Source: Melanocharis versteri
Taxonomy: Eukaryota > Chordata > Aves > Passeriformes > Melanocharitidae
NCBI GenBank assembly: GCA_013397845.1
Contig: VZTG01006696.1
Span: 622,516 to 686,515 of the forward strand
Length of the DNA stretch: 64,000 bases
Direction of reading: 5' to 3'
In this document: one piece after another, positions 48,201 through 61,600 of the stretch
Layout of the letters: each line of letters begins with the position of its first letter
How positions within the stretch are numbered: the stretch's first letter is position 1
Made by a program: the position numbers and the translations under genes
The notes under the pieces: model-generated
What the model was told of the DNA's origin: nothing
Seen by the model: only the letters and a program-made list of their open reading frames with translations
Database searches by the model: none

Positions 48201-51200
48201 TTCTGCAAAAAATAAAAGACATTTATTTTTAGTTCCAAGATACCTATGCCTTTTGATCAAAGTAAGTCAGGGAATTAATCAACCATTTTTCAGGTATTCA
48301 GGTGGGAAAAAAAACCCTAACTGACCTCATGGACAAACAACAAAAGTTTCCTTTTAACACTCAGTCTTGACCCCTCAGGGATTTTGGTGGGGATTAGATT
48401 ATCCCCTGTGTCCTCTTTCCCTGCTTTTACTTTTGATGGATACTTCTGGTTCTGTACTTAGTGGTATGTAAGGAACATCAGAATTGTACAACAGCATTTC
48501 ATCATGTCAGAGTAGGACTTCCCTGTATCTTTCAATCAACTGAACAGAATTCAAGCCTAATCCACAGACTAATTGCCTACAATTAACAAGATTTAAGTAT
48601 TATTGACATTGACAGGATTATTTTAACTGATACTAACAATGTCCTCAATCTAATGTAGAATACATACAAACCCCACAAAACTGCAATTGCTAACTGAGCT
48701 TATTATTGCATCGGCTATTCCCCTCTTGGTCTCTCCAGACTAGGAGCATTCTCAGTCTTTTAAAGTGAGATCTGTTACTTCAGATATAATGTGACAGTTT
48801 TCATTCATAATTATCACAAAGTTAATTATTCCAGTCTTGCGAAAACTCAAAAGGTGTTTCTGTTCCAATGCTGCCTTCTCAGCCTGACAGCCCAGGCACT
48901 CGCCTTTGGATTACCACACTTCCAACGCCTGAACAAGCACCTCTGCATCCTGACACCGTGGTTTAGCCAGGCCACACACCTTCAGATCCCCAGCGATCAC
49001 CCTGGGGAGCAGAGCAGTGTTTTCTTCAAGAAGTGTCCTCTCACCACTGAGCCCCCCTCACACCAATGCCTGGAGAGGACAATTCCGATACCCTGTGCCT
49101 CCCCACTGATCTTATGCTTGTCCAACTGAGACTCCAGACTTTATGTTCTAATTTTAGTATAGCTATTGCCTTCTTTAAATCTCTACCTTAATCCAATTTC
49201 AACAGATTGATCTAAGACAAGACATTGAGCTAAGAATACTGTGCTGCAGTGTCTCCGGTGGATAAACTGCTGCTCCATTTTACTGGATACTAAGAACAGG
49301 AACAAGTACAGTCACCTAACAAACTAAAAGCTGCCAAAATCTTACATGGATAAATAGGAAACCTGCTCTCTTGTGCTACCTGCCCAGAACATTCACACTG
49401 CAAGTTATCAAAAAACCTCTCCTCAGTGTTCACCCATGCAAGAGCACTTGTTCCTCTTCATTAACCAAAGCAATGAGAAAGCATAATGATGCAGCCCTGA
49501 ATCTTGGAGCTGGAAAGTCTATCTTTCTCCAAGATGCTAAGGTCATCAAAATTGATCTTGCCTAGGTAACTGGACAGTAACTGGCCTAGGACTGCCCTTT
49601 ACCCTCAGTCACTTGTACTGATGGAACTGAATTTATTGTGGCAGTGAAAGATCAAAAAGAAAGGATGATGTTTGCCAAAAAGAGAAATCTACATCAATGT
49701 GAAAATGTGGAACTAGCTTGTAGATATTCCACCCTAAGATCTTTCCTACCAGGGACAACTAAGCTCTATACAAAGCATTCTTCCTAGAAAAACACATGAT
49801 TCGTTTGCATGCAATATGCAATTACAAAAAGGAAACCCCCACATACATGGGAAACCTTGTGTTTCCAAGGCAAGACACTTTTTTCAAAGTGACTCAAAAC
49901 TATGGTTTCCTTCAGTTCTTTGCTTATCCCCTATAAAGTGATCTAACAGGATGACTCCATCTCCTTCCTGCTCCTGAGCCTACATAATATTATATAAAAT
50001 ACCTCAAGACCTCAAACACAAGACCACATCAATATGCACTTAGATTTCAGCATATGCACCGCTGCTCTGAAATCATTAAGGACCAAGGAGACATATCTGT
50101 GTGCTGGCCTGATTGCATCCTAACATTTTCTAAATGCTTCTAAAGGAGGGATTCAGAACACCAGTCTAAGCATACTCTCAAAATAGGAGAAGCCCTCCTG
50201 TTGAACACATCATCTTCGTCAGAGGGACAGGATGCATAAACAGTGGGATCACTAAGCCATCAGCAGTTGTGGGAAAACTCCACCCCATTCACCCCGACCT
50301 TTGACTGCTCAAACTTATGCTGTTTAAATCAAAGAGCTAACAGAAATAAATACGTGGGATTAAAAAAATATGAGTAAACATACTGTCCACCTCATCCCAC
50401 CCTCTTTGTCAAAACTATAGGACATAAATTGCCCATCTGAAGTTAGGAACCAGGGCACTAATAAGAGCTGGATAGCAAACCTGCACACAAAGGTCAAGCT
50501 CATGAATTATTTGTCTGAAATTAAGTTACCCGAAGGCTCTCTAAAGCATTGACAGTCTTCCAGGATTCTGCTAAGGAGGATACGAAAGGCAAAAACCATC
50601 ACCTACCCAAACACACCAAAAACCCTTAAAGAGCTGCAGGGCTCCTGTGAAAAGATGTGAAGTTCAGTAGTAATCCTGAGAGATAAACTTGTTAAGTGTG
50701 ATTAAGAGCTATTTCCCCAAAAAACAATTCACATTTTCACAAGTCTGATTCTAATCTTTGACATTTCTCCTGAACCTACTACTAAAAAATCAGTGACAGA
50801 CATCTTAGTCTGTCCTCGCAAACAGGCTGTAACAAAAAGTGCATGCTAAAAGCTATCTGCTCTGGAAACTCCAGATGATCCATTTAATTGGCCAACTGAT
50901 TACCCAATTTTTTGTTTTCTAAGAGAAATTAATTAGCTCTACAGGATAAGTTTTTTTGGGATACTTCTAGATATTTCAGTTATACAAAGACAGAATCCCA
51001 GTCCCTGAAAATCTGAAGGCTTTACAGTATTTGTGGTGGGAAAACGTACCTTTACACAGAAAGTAAAGAAGTCAGTGAGTCACTAATGGCACTCAAAGCA
51101 CCGTGTAGCAGGTTGACAAATGACAGCGTAATTTTTCTATAATGAAGTAAGCCAGAGCAGGAAAGATTTATATAAACCATCCAAGAGAACACAAAGTCAA

Positions 51201-53639
51201 AGCCTGGGCCAGGGCTGCAACTGGATCTCATACACGTGTGAGGCTTTGTCCATTTGATCAGATGCAGCTCAGAGCTTGAACCCGCAGCACCAGCACATGA
51301 CTAGTACAGGTAGCAATGATCAGTGGAAGCCAGTATTCATCATTAGCGCACAAAGCGTTCTTCTGTAAATCTCAGCCATGTTCTGGCCATCCTCAGAGAG
51401 CATCTTTGGACTGCCCATTCTGCAGATTTTATCAACTCTTCTCACAGCCCCTGCTATCACATCAAATTAAGGAGCTAAACTCTCTCTAATCTTTCTTGGC
51501 AAGGCCTGTAGGATCTCAGGATCCGATAGATACCCACTGTGACAACTCACAGGTCAACAAAGAAAAGGTTGCCTACTCAAAATTCATCCAGGCTGATAAC
51601 TCACGGCACGAAGCAGCTACCTTTGCACAGGGGCTGAACAGCCAAACCACCTTATCCCTGGTGCAGGCAGCTATGGGGATGATGCCAGTCACACTTGGGC
51701 TAACACCGCTCGGAAGACTGCAAGAGCAGGTGTTAGTGCTGTGGGATCAACCTTTGTAGCCTCTTCAAGGCAAAATTCCTACTAATTCAGAGATTTGTGC
51801 ACATGGGGAACAAAGACCAGATCAAAAATTTAACACACACACTGTTAAAAGCTGAGCCACACACGTAATGGAATAAACAGAAAACTTTAGGCAGGCCAAA
51901 AATACAGCATGGACACATACATGAGAAACAGCTTCAGAACACAGTGTCCAACAATTCTCCAAATACCAAAATAGTCCCACTGGCATGTCTGCAAAGCCAG
52001 CGAGTTGTCTCTAACCAGCAGCTTAACTCGAGCACAAGCTCCACGCACAAGCCTCAGCACTATCATAATTCACAGAGAGCAAGGACTAAGGGAGCTCAGA
52101 CACAGGAAAGAAAAGTGTCCTGGGGAACAGTGAATAATATCTGCATTTATGGTGGCCTTTCCTCAACTCCCCAGGATTACCAGGACATTGGGTATGGGCA
52201 CTGGACTGCCACCAAGGCCTGTAATAATAGCGACAGTCAGCTTCTCATGAAAAAAGTCACCCTGCAAAACAGGTACTGTCAGAGCAGGAAAACTCAGTGA
52301 AGACGATAGCTTAACTATTCTGGGATGCTGAATAGTCCCCACTGGAGAAACTCAACAGGAGGCAAGACTATAATGGCTTGTCTGATCTCCTCTTTTGCTC
52401 CATTACTAAAAATCACTCACAAATACTGTTGTGTAAGGCTGGAAGGAAATACAAAAGAATGCCTGGAGCAGATCTTTAGGAAAAATACCTGAACCAAAAT
52501 GATTTGCTGTTTAAGAAATGCTTTGCTGTGTACTTGCTTTTTTGCTTTTCTTTTTTAAATGACTAACATTACCAAATTTATTCAATTTTACCTTGAAGAA
52601 GATTTACCTTTGCTGCTTAAATGACAAATTAGAGCAAAAGAAAAAAACAGCAGCACATAAAGACTCCATCTGGAAATGCCTTTTGGAAATGAAAAGCACA
52701 CAATGCGAGAAGGGTTTATTTTCTGGCATGATACCATGCTGAAGTCACTACTTCTCCCTTCTTTTTTGTAAAAAGGGCCATGAAGACAAGGTTGAAAAGC
52801 TTCTAAGAGCACAAGAACATGAGAGCCTATAATGAGGCTACCACTTCTGAGAGCCTTCTGCCGTTACTGTTAAAGTTTCATCCAACTGGTTTCCACAAGT
52901 GCAAGTATCCCTTCATGCACTAAGCAACATCTACAGTGAGAAACAGGTTCCTGTATGCCACTTCAATACATGCACACAATGTCTCCATATAAGCCTATGG
53001 AAGATGCCACCTGATGAAGATTTTTCACAGATACTGTCCATTCTCCCTGAGGAAAAAGCCCCTTCACCTAGGACACCCCAAGTACCAGATCTACTTCCAG
53101 CTGGCAGGAGGCTTATAGTTTGTCAGGGACTGACCCAGCTCACTGGATGTAACGTCTCCAACCACTACCACTCCCAAATATTCTGTTATTGCCAAGTACT
53201 TGGGTTGCTCACAGGCTCTAATCCTTCTTCATCTGCAAGGGCACCTTGGACATGGATTGAACTCATCGTCCTGCAGGGAATATAAACCTGAAAAAGACAG
53301 AAAGACACTTTTGGCTTTCTGTCTTCAAGCAGAAGGAGTAGCAGCAAGGTCTGGAAAAAACAGATCTCAGCTGCAGCATTCCCAGGAGAACTCCATCATA
53401 CAAATCCTCATTCTGTTACCAAACCTTTGAATGCATCTGAGACAAAAATTAAGAGAATGCCAGTAGCAACTCAGAGGAAAAGCCAAATAAGTTTAGAAAG
53501 ACCTGGCTAAGGAAAAATATGCCCAACTGGTACTCCCCTTCATTACACCTCTAAATACTTGATTGGCACTGCATCTGTGAGTGGGTAATTTTCACTGTCA
53601 AAATAATGGAAAAGCTGAAAAAAGATTTTATTAAGAATA

Positions 53640-54330
53640 AAAAGATGATTAGCATTAACTATTTCCAACATTATGGAAAACAGATCTTGTCAGACCAACC
53701 TGATATCTCTGCTTTTATGATATTAAAAGTTTGGTCAATAAGCACAAAGTCATTGTAATAGACTCAGTAATGTATTATGGTTTCTGCAATGTATTTGACT
53801 TGGTAGAGAATGACATTTTGATTAAGAAGATACAGCAATAAAAATAAACTCAGAAGACATTAAATGGATCAAACACAAGATAAACGATAACTTTCAAATG
53901 CAACAGTAAACATGAAACACTTATCATGAAGAAATGCTTCAAATGAGATCCTGCAGGGACCCATTCGTTAGCCCAGTGCTATTTAGCATTTTTAGACTGA
54001 CCTGGAAGAAAGCATAAAATCAATACACATGCAGTCTGGAGATGATACAAAGCCAAGTTTCAACAGTGATGAATAATAGAATGTGAGTCAGCGGTCAAAA
54101 GACTGCTTGACAGGCAATACATAAAAAAGTAAGTATCTTCCAATAAGGAGCAAAATACAAGGTCATAATTCTAAAAACACAAGGGGCAGTCCTTATTTAC
54201 AGGACTCTGATGCAGGAGAATAATTTTGGGTAAAAAAAGCCAACTTTGTCATCATGGATGATCAGCACAGAATATAACAAAAAGATCACACACAAAACAG
54301 TATACTCGGCTGTATAAACATGGTATCTAC
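53640..54330 (+). repeat. Old, degraded CR1-type LINE fragment (reverse-transcriptase 3' part)
   Basis: Read on the plus strand with frame changes and stops, the sequence follows the CR1 reverse-transcriptase region in order: a CTTGTCAGACCAACCTGAT stretch near 53684, TTTGACTTGGTAGAGAATGACATT near 53792 (given here as key words of the usual CR1 text), ATCCTGCAGGGACCC with GCCCAGTGCTATTTAGCATTTT near 53950, a D-D-T-K codon string at about 54040, then a divergent tail. CR1 is the dominant LINE of birds and reptiles. Many stops and indels show it is long dead. The exact subfamily and ends cannot be set by eye. Confidence 0.8.
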
Positions 54331-54742
54331 TCAGGATAGAAAAGTTCTAAGATCTTTGTATTGGTCCATCATGTGATGCTCTCAGTTTAGAAACTGCCTT
54401 GGAAATTGGAAAGTTCACAAGTGCCACAAGAATAAGGAAGATTTTGGAAAACACATTCAAGCAAGAAATTACAGATTCTTTTAGTTCAATACACATATTG
54501 TCCGTTTTATAAGTTATTAAATTAGTATTAATAAAATGTGCATTAATATAAGGAAAAACTTTAACAGACACCTCATGCCCTAATTAAGGGATATCTGGGC
54601 ATTTTTATTCAGAATGTAATGCTTTCAATTGAGTAGTTTAATTAAACCCCTAATCAATGTACTTTAAGAAGGCCTTCAAATTACATATCCATATGGATCC
54701 CTTGGAAACTCAAAATGCAGACTTATGATGTCACAGATCTTA

Positions 54743-54790
54743 GATCACAGAATATTCTGAGCTGGAATGGATCCACAAGGATTATTGATT
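54743..54790 (-). repeat. CR1 3'-end remnant, minus orientation
   Basis: ATCACAGAATATTCTGAG followed by a TGGAATGGATCCACAAGG-like stretch and ATTATTGAT is close to the reverse complement of the widespread avian CR1 3' terminus, which reads on its own strand as a line about ATGATCCTTGTGGGTCCC and then AGAATATTCTGTGAT. It faces the plus-strand CR1 piece 400 bp to the left, tail to tail. The right end fades at about 54860. Confidence 0.65.
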
Positions 54791-55259
54791 ATTAAGATGA
54801 TTATATACAGATTATCTGAAGATCAGCACTGTCCAGTGATAGATTCTTCTAAATCCTGGAAATTGACACATTCAAAATCAAGCCAAGACTTTAAACAAGA
54901 AAAGCAAAACTGACAATGGTCACAATCTCCCAAAGATGGCTGGAGAGTCTTCATCACTTTTTCATCAGCACCTGATTCCTTCCAAAAGGACGTCCCATGA
55001 GACCAAACATGATTTCATTTAAGCCCTATTTAATGGAGAGCAGACCAGACTTCGGTGCTATTTTTTGGCCTGATTATTTAGGTATTAACTAAAAAATTAA
55101 ATCCTGTGTTTTTCCAAAAGAAAACAGTTGAATGTGACTGTGCCTTCTGGTCTAATATTGTGGCACTGGAGATTACCACCAAGCACTAGGGGCCCAAGAT
55201 AGGGTGACCAATTTAATTTCATTCTGAATCTTACAGCAATCCTCCAGGAATAAAATGTG

Positions 55260-55530
55260 TAATCCAATAAGCCACACAAATCTCAATAGGCTAATCACAT
55301 TATTTTAAGCCCTTTTTAATCAACTTAAATTATTTCTTCATTAATCACATTTACGCCGATTCAGATCAACCCCTATACCTAAATTAGCGATGAAGTTACA
55401 AAAATCAATAAAATTAGGTAATGAAACTGGTTTAATGGGATTTTTTTTAAAATTCCAATTGCCAGTCATAATTGAATTATTAAATAGGTTGAGATAAAAT
55501 ACATAAAGCCGAATATGAAGTATATGGGCA
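55260..55530. promoter_or_regulatory. Candidate conserved non-coding element beside the GC islet
   Basis: Dense TAAT/ATTA content (GGCTAATCACATTATTTT, CTTCATTAATCACATTTACG, AGTCATAATTGAATTATT) in unique sequence directly left of the GC-rich islet at 55670. Called on appearance only. Confidence 0.3.
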
Positions 55531-55669
55531 AGACAGGGCAGTGTTTTAGCTGACCTACAAGGCACTTGGGGGTGAAATTTTGCCTCATTCTGTGAGAGAG
55601 AAAAGCAACTTTCAGCACGCCCGACAAACGCATCAGCTCCTCTGAGAAAACTGTTTATCAGCTGAGGAG

Positions 55670-55850
55670 AGCGCCCTTGAGGTGTAGGAGTCTGTGCAGC
55701 TGGCGTGCAGGCTCTCCGTGCGGGCACAGGCACCACCTCCACAGGAGCCCACAGGACAGATCCCTGCGGCAGCCCTGGCCCCCACGGCGCACCCGCCGTG
55801 GGTGGAGGTGCCACCCACCTCCCCGCACAACAATTTGTGATTTATTCACC
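55670..55850. other. GC-rich islet in intron 1 with overlapping inverted repeats
   Basis: A roughly 180-bp GC-rich patch with CpG dinucleotides inside otherwise AT-rich intron. It holds CCCACGGCG (55781-55789) paired with CGCCGTGGG (55794-55802), and GTGGGTGG (55798-55805) paired with CCACCCAC (55811-55818). No exon signature fits. It may be regulatory or simply a local compositional spike. Confidence 0.5.
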
Positions 55851-56239
55851 CTCCTGCTGACACCTCGCCAACAAGCTCCACCACGAAACAAGGATTAGGG
55901 AAAGCTTTCTGATTGCTCCTATACAATATGGGCACCAAAATGTGTATTTAACCACAGACTCAAAAATCCCTCAAGTATTTTTTACTTTTATTTTACTCCC
56001 ATCTACAGGTTTTTAGCTTTGCAGCTATGGGCACAGTGCATACCAGACATCCCCCTTCAGCATCCTTGGGCTGAAAAGCAAGGTGTAGACATAAACCATG
56101 CCTGCTGGTATCAGAGCAGTTTCAAGCCGTGGAATGTGCTTCTACACTGCTAAAGGAGTTGGCAGGGCTGAAAACAACATACAAGTGCAACAATGATTTC
56201 AGTGGTGCACTTAGCAACCGTATGACAAATTAAGCATCT

Positions 56240-56560
56240 CCCTTACAAGCAAAACACAGATTTCTCCATTAACACGAAGGAAAGAAGTATTCAAGAAACA
56301 GCTGTGGTAGCCTTATTAAATCTTATTATGTTACTCTCATAAGTAGGCATATTCCAAATTTTTACCAATGCAGACACAGAATGTTTTCATGACTCATCAA
56401 AATAAGGAATAAATTAGGCAGGTTGCAAGCACCTTTATAAGTTGCAAACTGCAGCATCATAAACATCCAATTTATTTAAAGAATAATTGATTTGCTATGG
56501 AGATGTGCTACAATTTTTAATCGCATTCCTTCAAAATTATCCACCTTCAAGGGCAAAACT
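56240..56560. promoter_or_regulatory. Candidate conserved non-coding element, intron 1
   Basis: Unique AT-rich block with CCTTATTAAATCTTATTATG, TTATTTAAAGAATAATTGAT and TTTTTAATCGCATTCC words. Right of the GC islet, so the islet is flanked on both sides by such blocks. Called on appearance only. Confidence 0.28.
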
Positions 56561-56672
56561 CTCCTACTTCCCAGAGCCCGTATCTTAGGGAGAAAAAAAC
56601 CCAGTTGCTCATCTGGTTTTGGTTTTTTAAACAAATAAAGGAATGCAATTATAATGTAGTTTTGTCCTGGTA

Positions 56673-56702
56673 ATATATATATATATATATATACATATAT
56701 AT
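56673..56702. repeat. (AT)n microsatellite
   Basis: About 30 bp of AT dinucleotides with one C interruption at 56694, in intron 1. Confidence 0.9.
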
Positions 56703-58239
56703 TTGCTAAATAATAATAAATCTTTTATCTTAGAATTAAACTATCTGTATGCCTGAGTATTACAATCCCTTGGGTTTTATACATGCATTTTTACAGTTTA
56801 AGTATATCATCAGCCTGGTGTAATTGCCTCCATCCAGTTAATATTTAAACATCATGAATTAGTGGTTATAGAGGTTTTAGAAAAAATTTTAACTCTAACC
56901 ACAGTATAACTACACCTTAGCTGCAACATAACTTAGCACTTATGTGGAGAAAGTAACACCTCAAATCTCCAATAGTTTTGTACACTTGCAACATTTAGGA
57001 AATGTTGAGCAAGAAGAAAAATGGTGGATTTGCAGCCGGAACGGTGGGAACCTCCTGGCTTCTAGGTCAGCTCATGAGCCCAGGAAGACCCCTTAGGAAA
57101 CACTATCTGCTCTGGATTTGTCTCATGGTTTCCACAAGACTCAAAAATGTTTCTGACACACAAATCTCAGTACCTTCAGAGAAAAGGCAGCTTCTGCCAC
57201 GGTCTCCATCCATCCCCTCATGGGGCAGGGTATACATGGCAGAAAAGGGGGTGTCTAGCAGTGGGGGCAGGAGCACCTGGGCCACTGGTTTGGGGAAGCT
57301 TTTTGTTTTAAGAGGTCCAAGTTTGGTATTTGCCTTCTAGAGGATGAAAAGCCACAGGTCCCATTGCTAAACTGCAAGCTTCCCTTATCTTGCACAGTTG
57401 TCATTAACACCAACACACTCTGCCCAGAGCGATTCGAGAAGGTACTAAAGCACGATTAAATACTGGCCACAGTTAGTTTTGCAAGTGTGAACAAGTGGTA
57501 GCAGAAGAGTGACATTACTGAGCACTGGGAACCACTTTTGCAGGGACAAAAATCAGCTCAGACCTCACAGTTCATTCAGTGGGCCCTTTAAAATAGATTA
57601 CGCTCTGCAACAACTGTGTGATCCAGTTGTTGCTCATTTTAAGCCTTAATCTTACAAACACTTACACACATTTAGTCCCCATGGTCACACTGTTCATTTG
57701 TTAATATTCTATCTAGATTAAAATAGGTGTGACTGTGCATTTGTTCATCCAGCATCTCCTCAAGTCCTTCTTAAACCCCAGTACTCTGGCTTTTCAAGAC
57801 TTTTAAAGGTAATCCCTCCCACCAGGGAAACAGATTCTAAATTTAATGGTGTGTTTTCTACATAAGCGGATACAGTGAAAAGACAAACGTTGAGTAAAAG
57901 TCCTTTTCTTCTTGAAATATTAACTCCCTCCTTTCTTCTTGTTATTTTTCATCAGTTCCTTTAGTTGCATGTATGAGCAATGAATGCTCCCCAGCACGTA
58001 CACTTTTCCCCTTTATTTACCTTGGAGTAACATCTCTAGCTGCAGGATTTGCTAACTCTTGGAAAGAAGAGGCCAGAGGTAAGCAAGGAAGCATTCTGGC
58101 AGGAGTCAGCAGCAGAGAGTGCCCCAGACCCAGGGGAGCACACCCATTCTCAGGCTGGACTGCTCCAAACCCAGCACACTTGGGAGAAACCAACTTCTGA
58201 GCTCCATTTTTTCAGATGACACTCGTTTTTTCTAATTGG

Positions 58240-58600
58240 TTGCCTCAGGAAAATAATATTGTTGTAAATAGACCGCTTAAGATTTATTTTTTTAAGTGTC
58301 TGTCTTTGAATGGAAGACTAAAAAGGACAATAATTAAAATATTGTAGAAAACTATGGAAATCATTTGCTTTGCTTGTCAGCTTCCCATTTCAAAGCTCTT
58401 GATGAAATTTCTGGTCTTAACCCTAAAGCAAAGCTTTATACAATGAAGGGCCAACATATTTTATATTTGTTTAATTATAATAATGAAGACTTTGGTAATG
58501 CATTTAGAAGAACTACAGTCTAATCAGGGCTGTAAACAGAGAACTGCTTTGTTGTACCCAGGAGAATTTGTCTGTCTTAATTAAGTCTCCTCTCTCAGAC
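58240..58600. promoter_or_regulatory. Candidate conserved non-coding element, intron 1
   Basis: Unique AT-rich block with CAATAATTAAAATATTG, TTTAATTATAATAATG and TGTCTTAATTAAGTC words, no repeat signature, no open frame. Called on appearance only. Confidence 0.28.
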
Positions 58601-61600
58601 ACAGAACACAGAGGCTCTTTCATCTGAACTACCTTATGTAATTGCAGAAGAGCCCTACTTGCTGCATACAGCATACATTGTTTACAGAGCAGTTTCTAAC
58701 ACTGTCATCATGTTTCCTACAGCAAAAATACAGAAAAGATAGAAAACAGTCTGGACAATGTCCTTGGATATGGTAAATGGTATGCACATGCTTCTGTCTT
58801 GTAGTTCAGCAACAGAGGCCACAGTAAAACATGAATGCCCTAATGCTCACATTGATCCGAATTACACTGAATTCCCTTTCGTTCAATTGTTCTTTACTCA
58901 GCTCAATGTAATGAACCCAGAATCTAGCCCACAGGAGCAATGTATAAGATTTGTGGAAATCCCATTCTTAACTGTACCATATTTTCTGGATACACTATTT
59001 TAAAGCATATTTGGAGTCAGGAGAAAAGTGCAAAACACCATAACAGTACCAGATATTTTACACATAGATTAACAAAAAATAAAACTTTTTAGAACTACCA
59101 GAGACACTAAACTCCTTACCTTATTAATTTCAGTGGGTTTTACCTCTGCTCTTTTCTGATTTTGAATCAATATTGAAGCTCATTGAAAATATGTTCCTCC
59201 TTATGCCTATCCATAAGCCAATTTCTTTTTTTTTCCCCACAGGGTGTCTTCATCTGGGATCACTAGCAACTGAGAGAAAAAGAATCAACTCTTTGTATGC
59301 ACTAAAGTGGCAAAAGTTTTTTTTAACTATGTACTTTGGGAAATAATACATTTCTAACTCATTTTCCAAAGACAATTAAAAATGACAAATTACCTGTCAT
59401 TGAGGTAAATTGAGGCACATCAGATACTCTGTAATTGCTAAACTACTCTGTTGATCAAAGCATACTGTTGTAGCTCAGCAAACTAAAATAGCATTATTGC
59501 CCTCATGAAAAATGAATGCTCCACCCTGCAACCATTTGCTGGTATTTTAAAACTCAAACACTGATTTCAGGGCTCCAAGTGAAATGTGCTCATTCAACAA
59601 GCACTGCACTGTGCACCACCACACCAAGACACAGATTTTGGTTGTAAAGTTGGCATAACCCAACCTCAATCTGCGGTTCCTTCCTAAATTCTCACAGAAA
59701 ACTGTTTTCTCCTATTAATAAGACCATGCCCCAGAATAAACTCACAACATCGGGAAAGTGTATGAAACTATGAAAATGACACCATCCAGAAATCAGACAA
59801 AATACTTAATTACAAAGGACAAATTTTGAAGAAGTCTGAATACATCCCTTGATTTCAGGGTCAACGTGGCTCTCAGAAGTGGGAGAAGTGATGTGTTCAC
59901 ACTAAACCTGTGAACAACTGAAGGGTAGAACACTTTTAGAGTTTGAACTTAGCTGGGCTGTTACCTTCCACAGTTTAGAGTTTACTTTTGGTGACACACT
60001 TATTCTGGATACCTTTACGCTAAGCTTGGAGCGTCCTCTTTCTCTGCTGCCTGAAAACACAGGGCTTGAAATCAAATCCTGAAATTCAATAGGTAAATAT
60101 ACAAGACTGGGTGCGAAGCAGGTTTTCCTTGCACCCCATCTCTGAAAAACTCAAGTACAGACGTCCCATATATTGTACACAGTCAGAGCTACTTATATAT
60201 CAACCACTGAAGCTACAGATCTGACTTCAGAGTAATATCCATGCAAGCACAAGTTCTGTTACTTTGTTCTGCATGAAGCACAGATCTGATGACACATCCC
60301 AGCTCTTGCTGAGTCAACAAAGTGTTTAAACACAGATCTACTGTATTCAGTGAAACTTAAGAGATATTTTAGTGCTTTGCTGATCTCTGAGGCACCCACA
60401 ATCATGCAGGAAACAGAAGGTAGACATGCTGTGAATGCTGCTGACATGTTGTAATACCAAGCCACAAAACCACCCCTCTGTTTTCAGAGACTGCTTTACC
60501 TCTGTATCAAACCTACATGTTTTGTGAATCATATCTTCATGGTAGGAATATAGCAGCATACAGCAAAAATAAGTCAAACACTTGTCTTGGTAAAATAAGA
60601 TGTTTCTTTGCGAGTGCAGAAAAGACACCACACATCATTCCCAAGTACTTTTTCAACATGATTGCTTGGAATATCTTCCAGAAAAAAGACAGACTACATA
60701 CCTGAAAAATAACCCTTCATTTCTGACCATAAACATAATCTGAGGGCAGGCAGGAGACAGGGACTTGAAGCCTCTTAACCTAAACCATATCCATTTCACC
60801 ATGAGTTCCCCAATAATTAAGGTATAATAAATGCTCCGTTTGGATAATACCATATGCTGGTTTCTTAAAAGTTTCACTGTAATGGTTTTTCCTTCTTTTG
60901 AGAGATCTTATTCGTGTAATACCAGAAAATATACACAGAAGTGCCCCACTAGCTCTGCCATTTCCTTTTTACAGATTTTACAGTGGCGACAGGAAAAAAG
61001 TTTTGTTTCAGCAGACCTTGTGCAGAGCTGCTTCCATACAAACCCAAAACCAGGTTCCCAAGCAGTCCACATGCACAGCCTCACCAATAAAATTACATGC
61101 TGCCCATAGCTTAATCAGAATTTTCAGAGACAGAAAATGTCTCAAGTTTATTAGATGCAGGTGTTTATTCTACAGGGAAGACTGGGACTTAAGGCCTGGA
61201 AAATCTTCTTGTGTTTTCTGTTTAAGCCTTTGCAAAGAGACAGTGTTTGGCAAATAGATGTATTTTAAATACACATCCTGGATGTGTTTATACTCCATTT
61301 GTGACTAACACAAGGAATTGAGAGTAAAGCTGTGCTAAGTCCTGTGGCTTGAGACAGGACACATGGGCATGAGCACACAGGCATACAAGCACCAGCGTGC
61401 AGCGGTGTAAGCACATGTCACACGCTGACACACAGCTAAGACAGAGCCATGAAGGGACTCCACCAACTCCTTTCCAAATGCAACCTGCATCATTATAAAA
61501 AAACTCGGTACGTTCTGAGGCATTGCAAGAGCAAACATTTTCTCCACACAAATCTCTCCTTGAAGCCTACAGGGCAATCATGTCTTGCAGGGATGATTAC

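Noticed and set aside
55341..55891. GC islet as PLCL2 exon 1
   Set aside because: No minus-strand frame gives a plausible N-terminus leading in phase 0 to a donor; the frames are Arg/Cys/Trp-rich chance products of GC-rich DNA.
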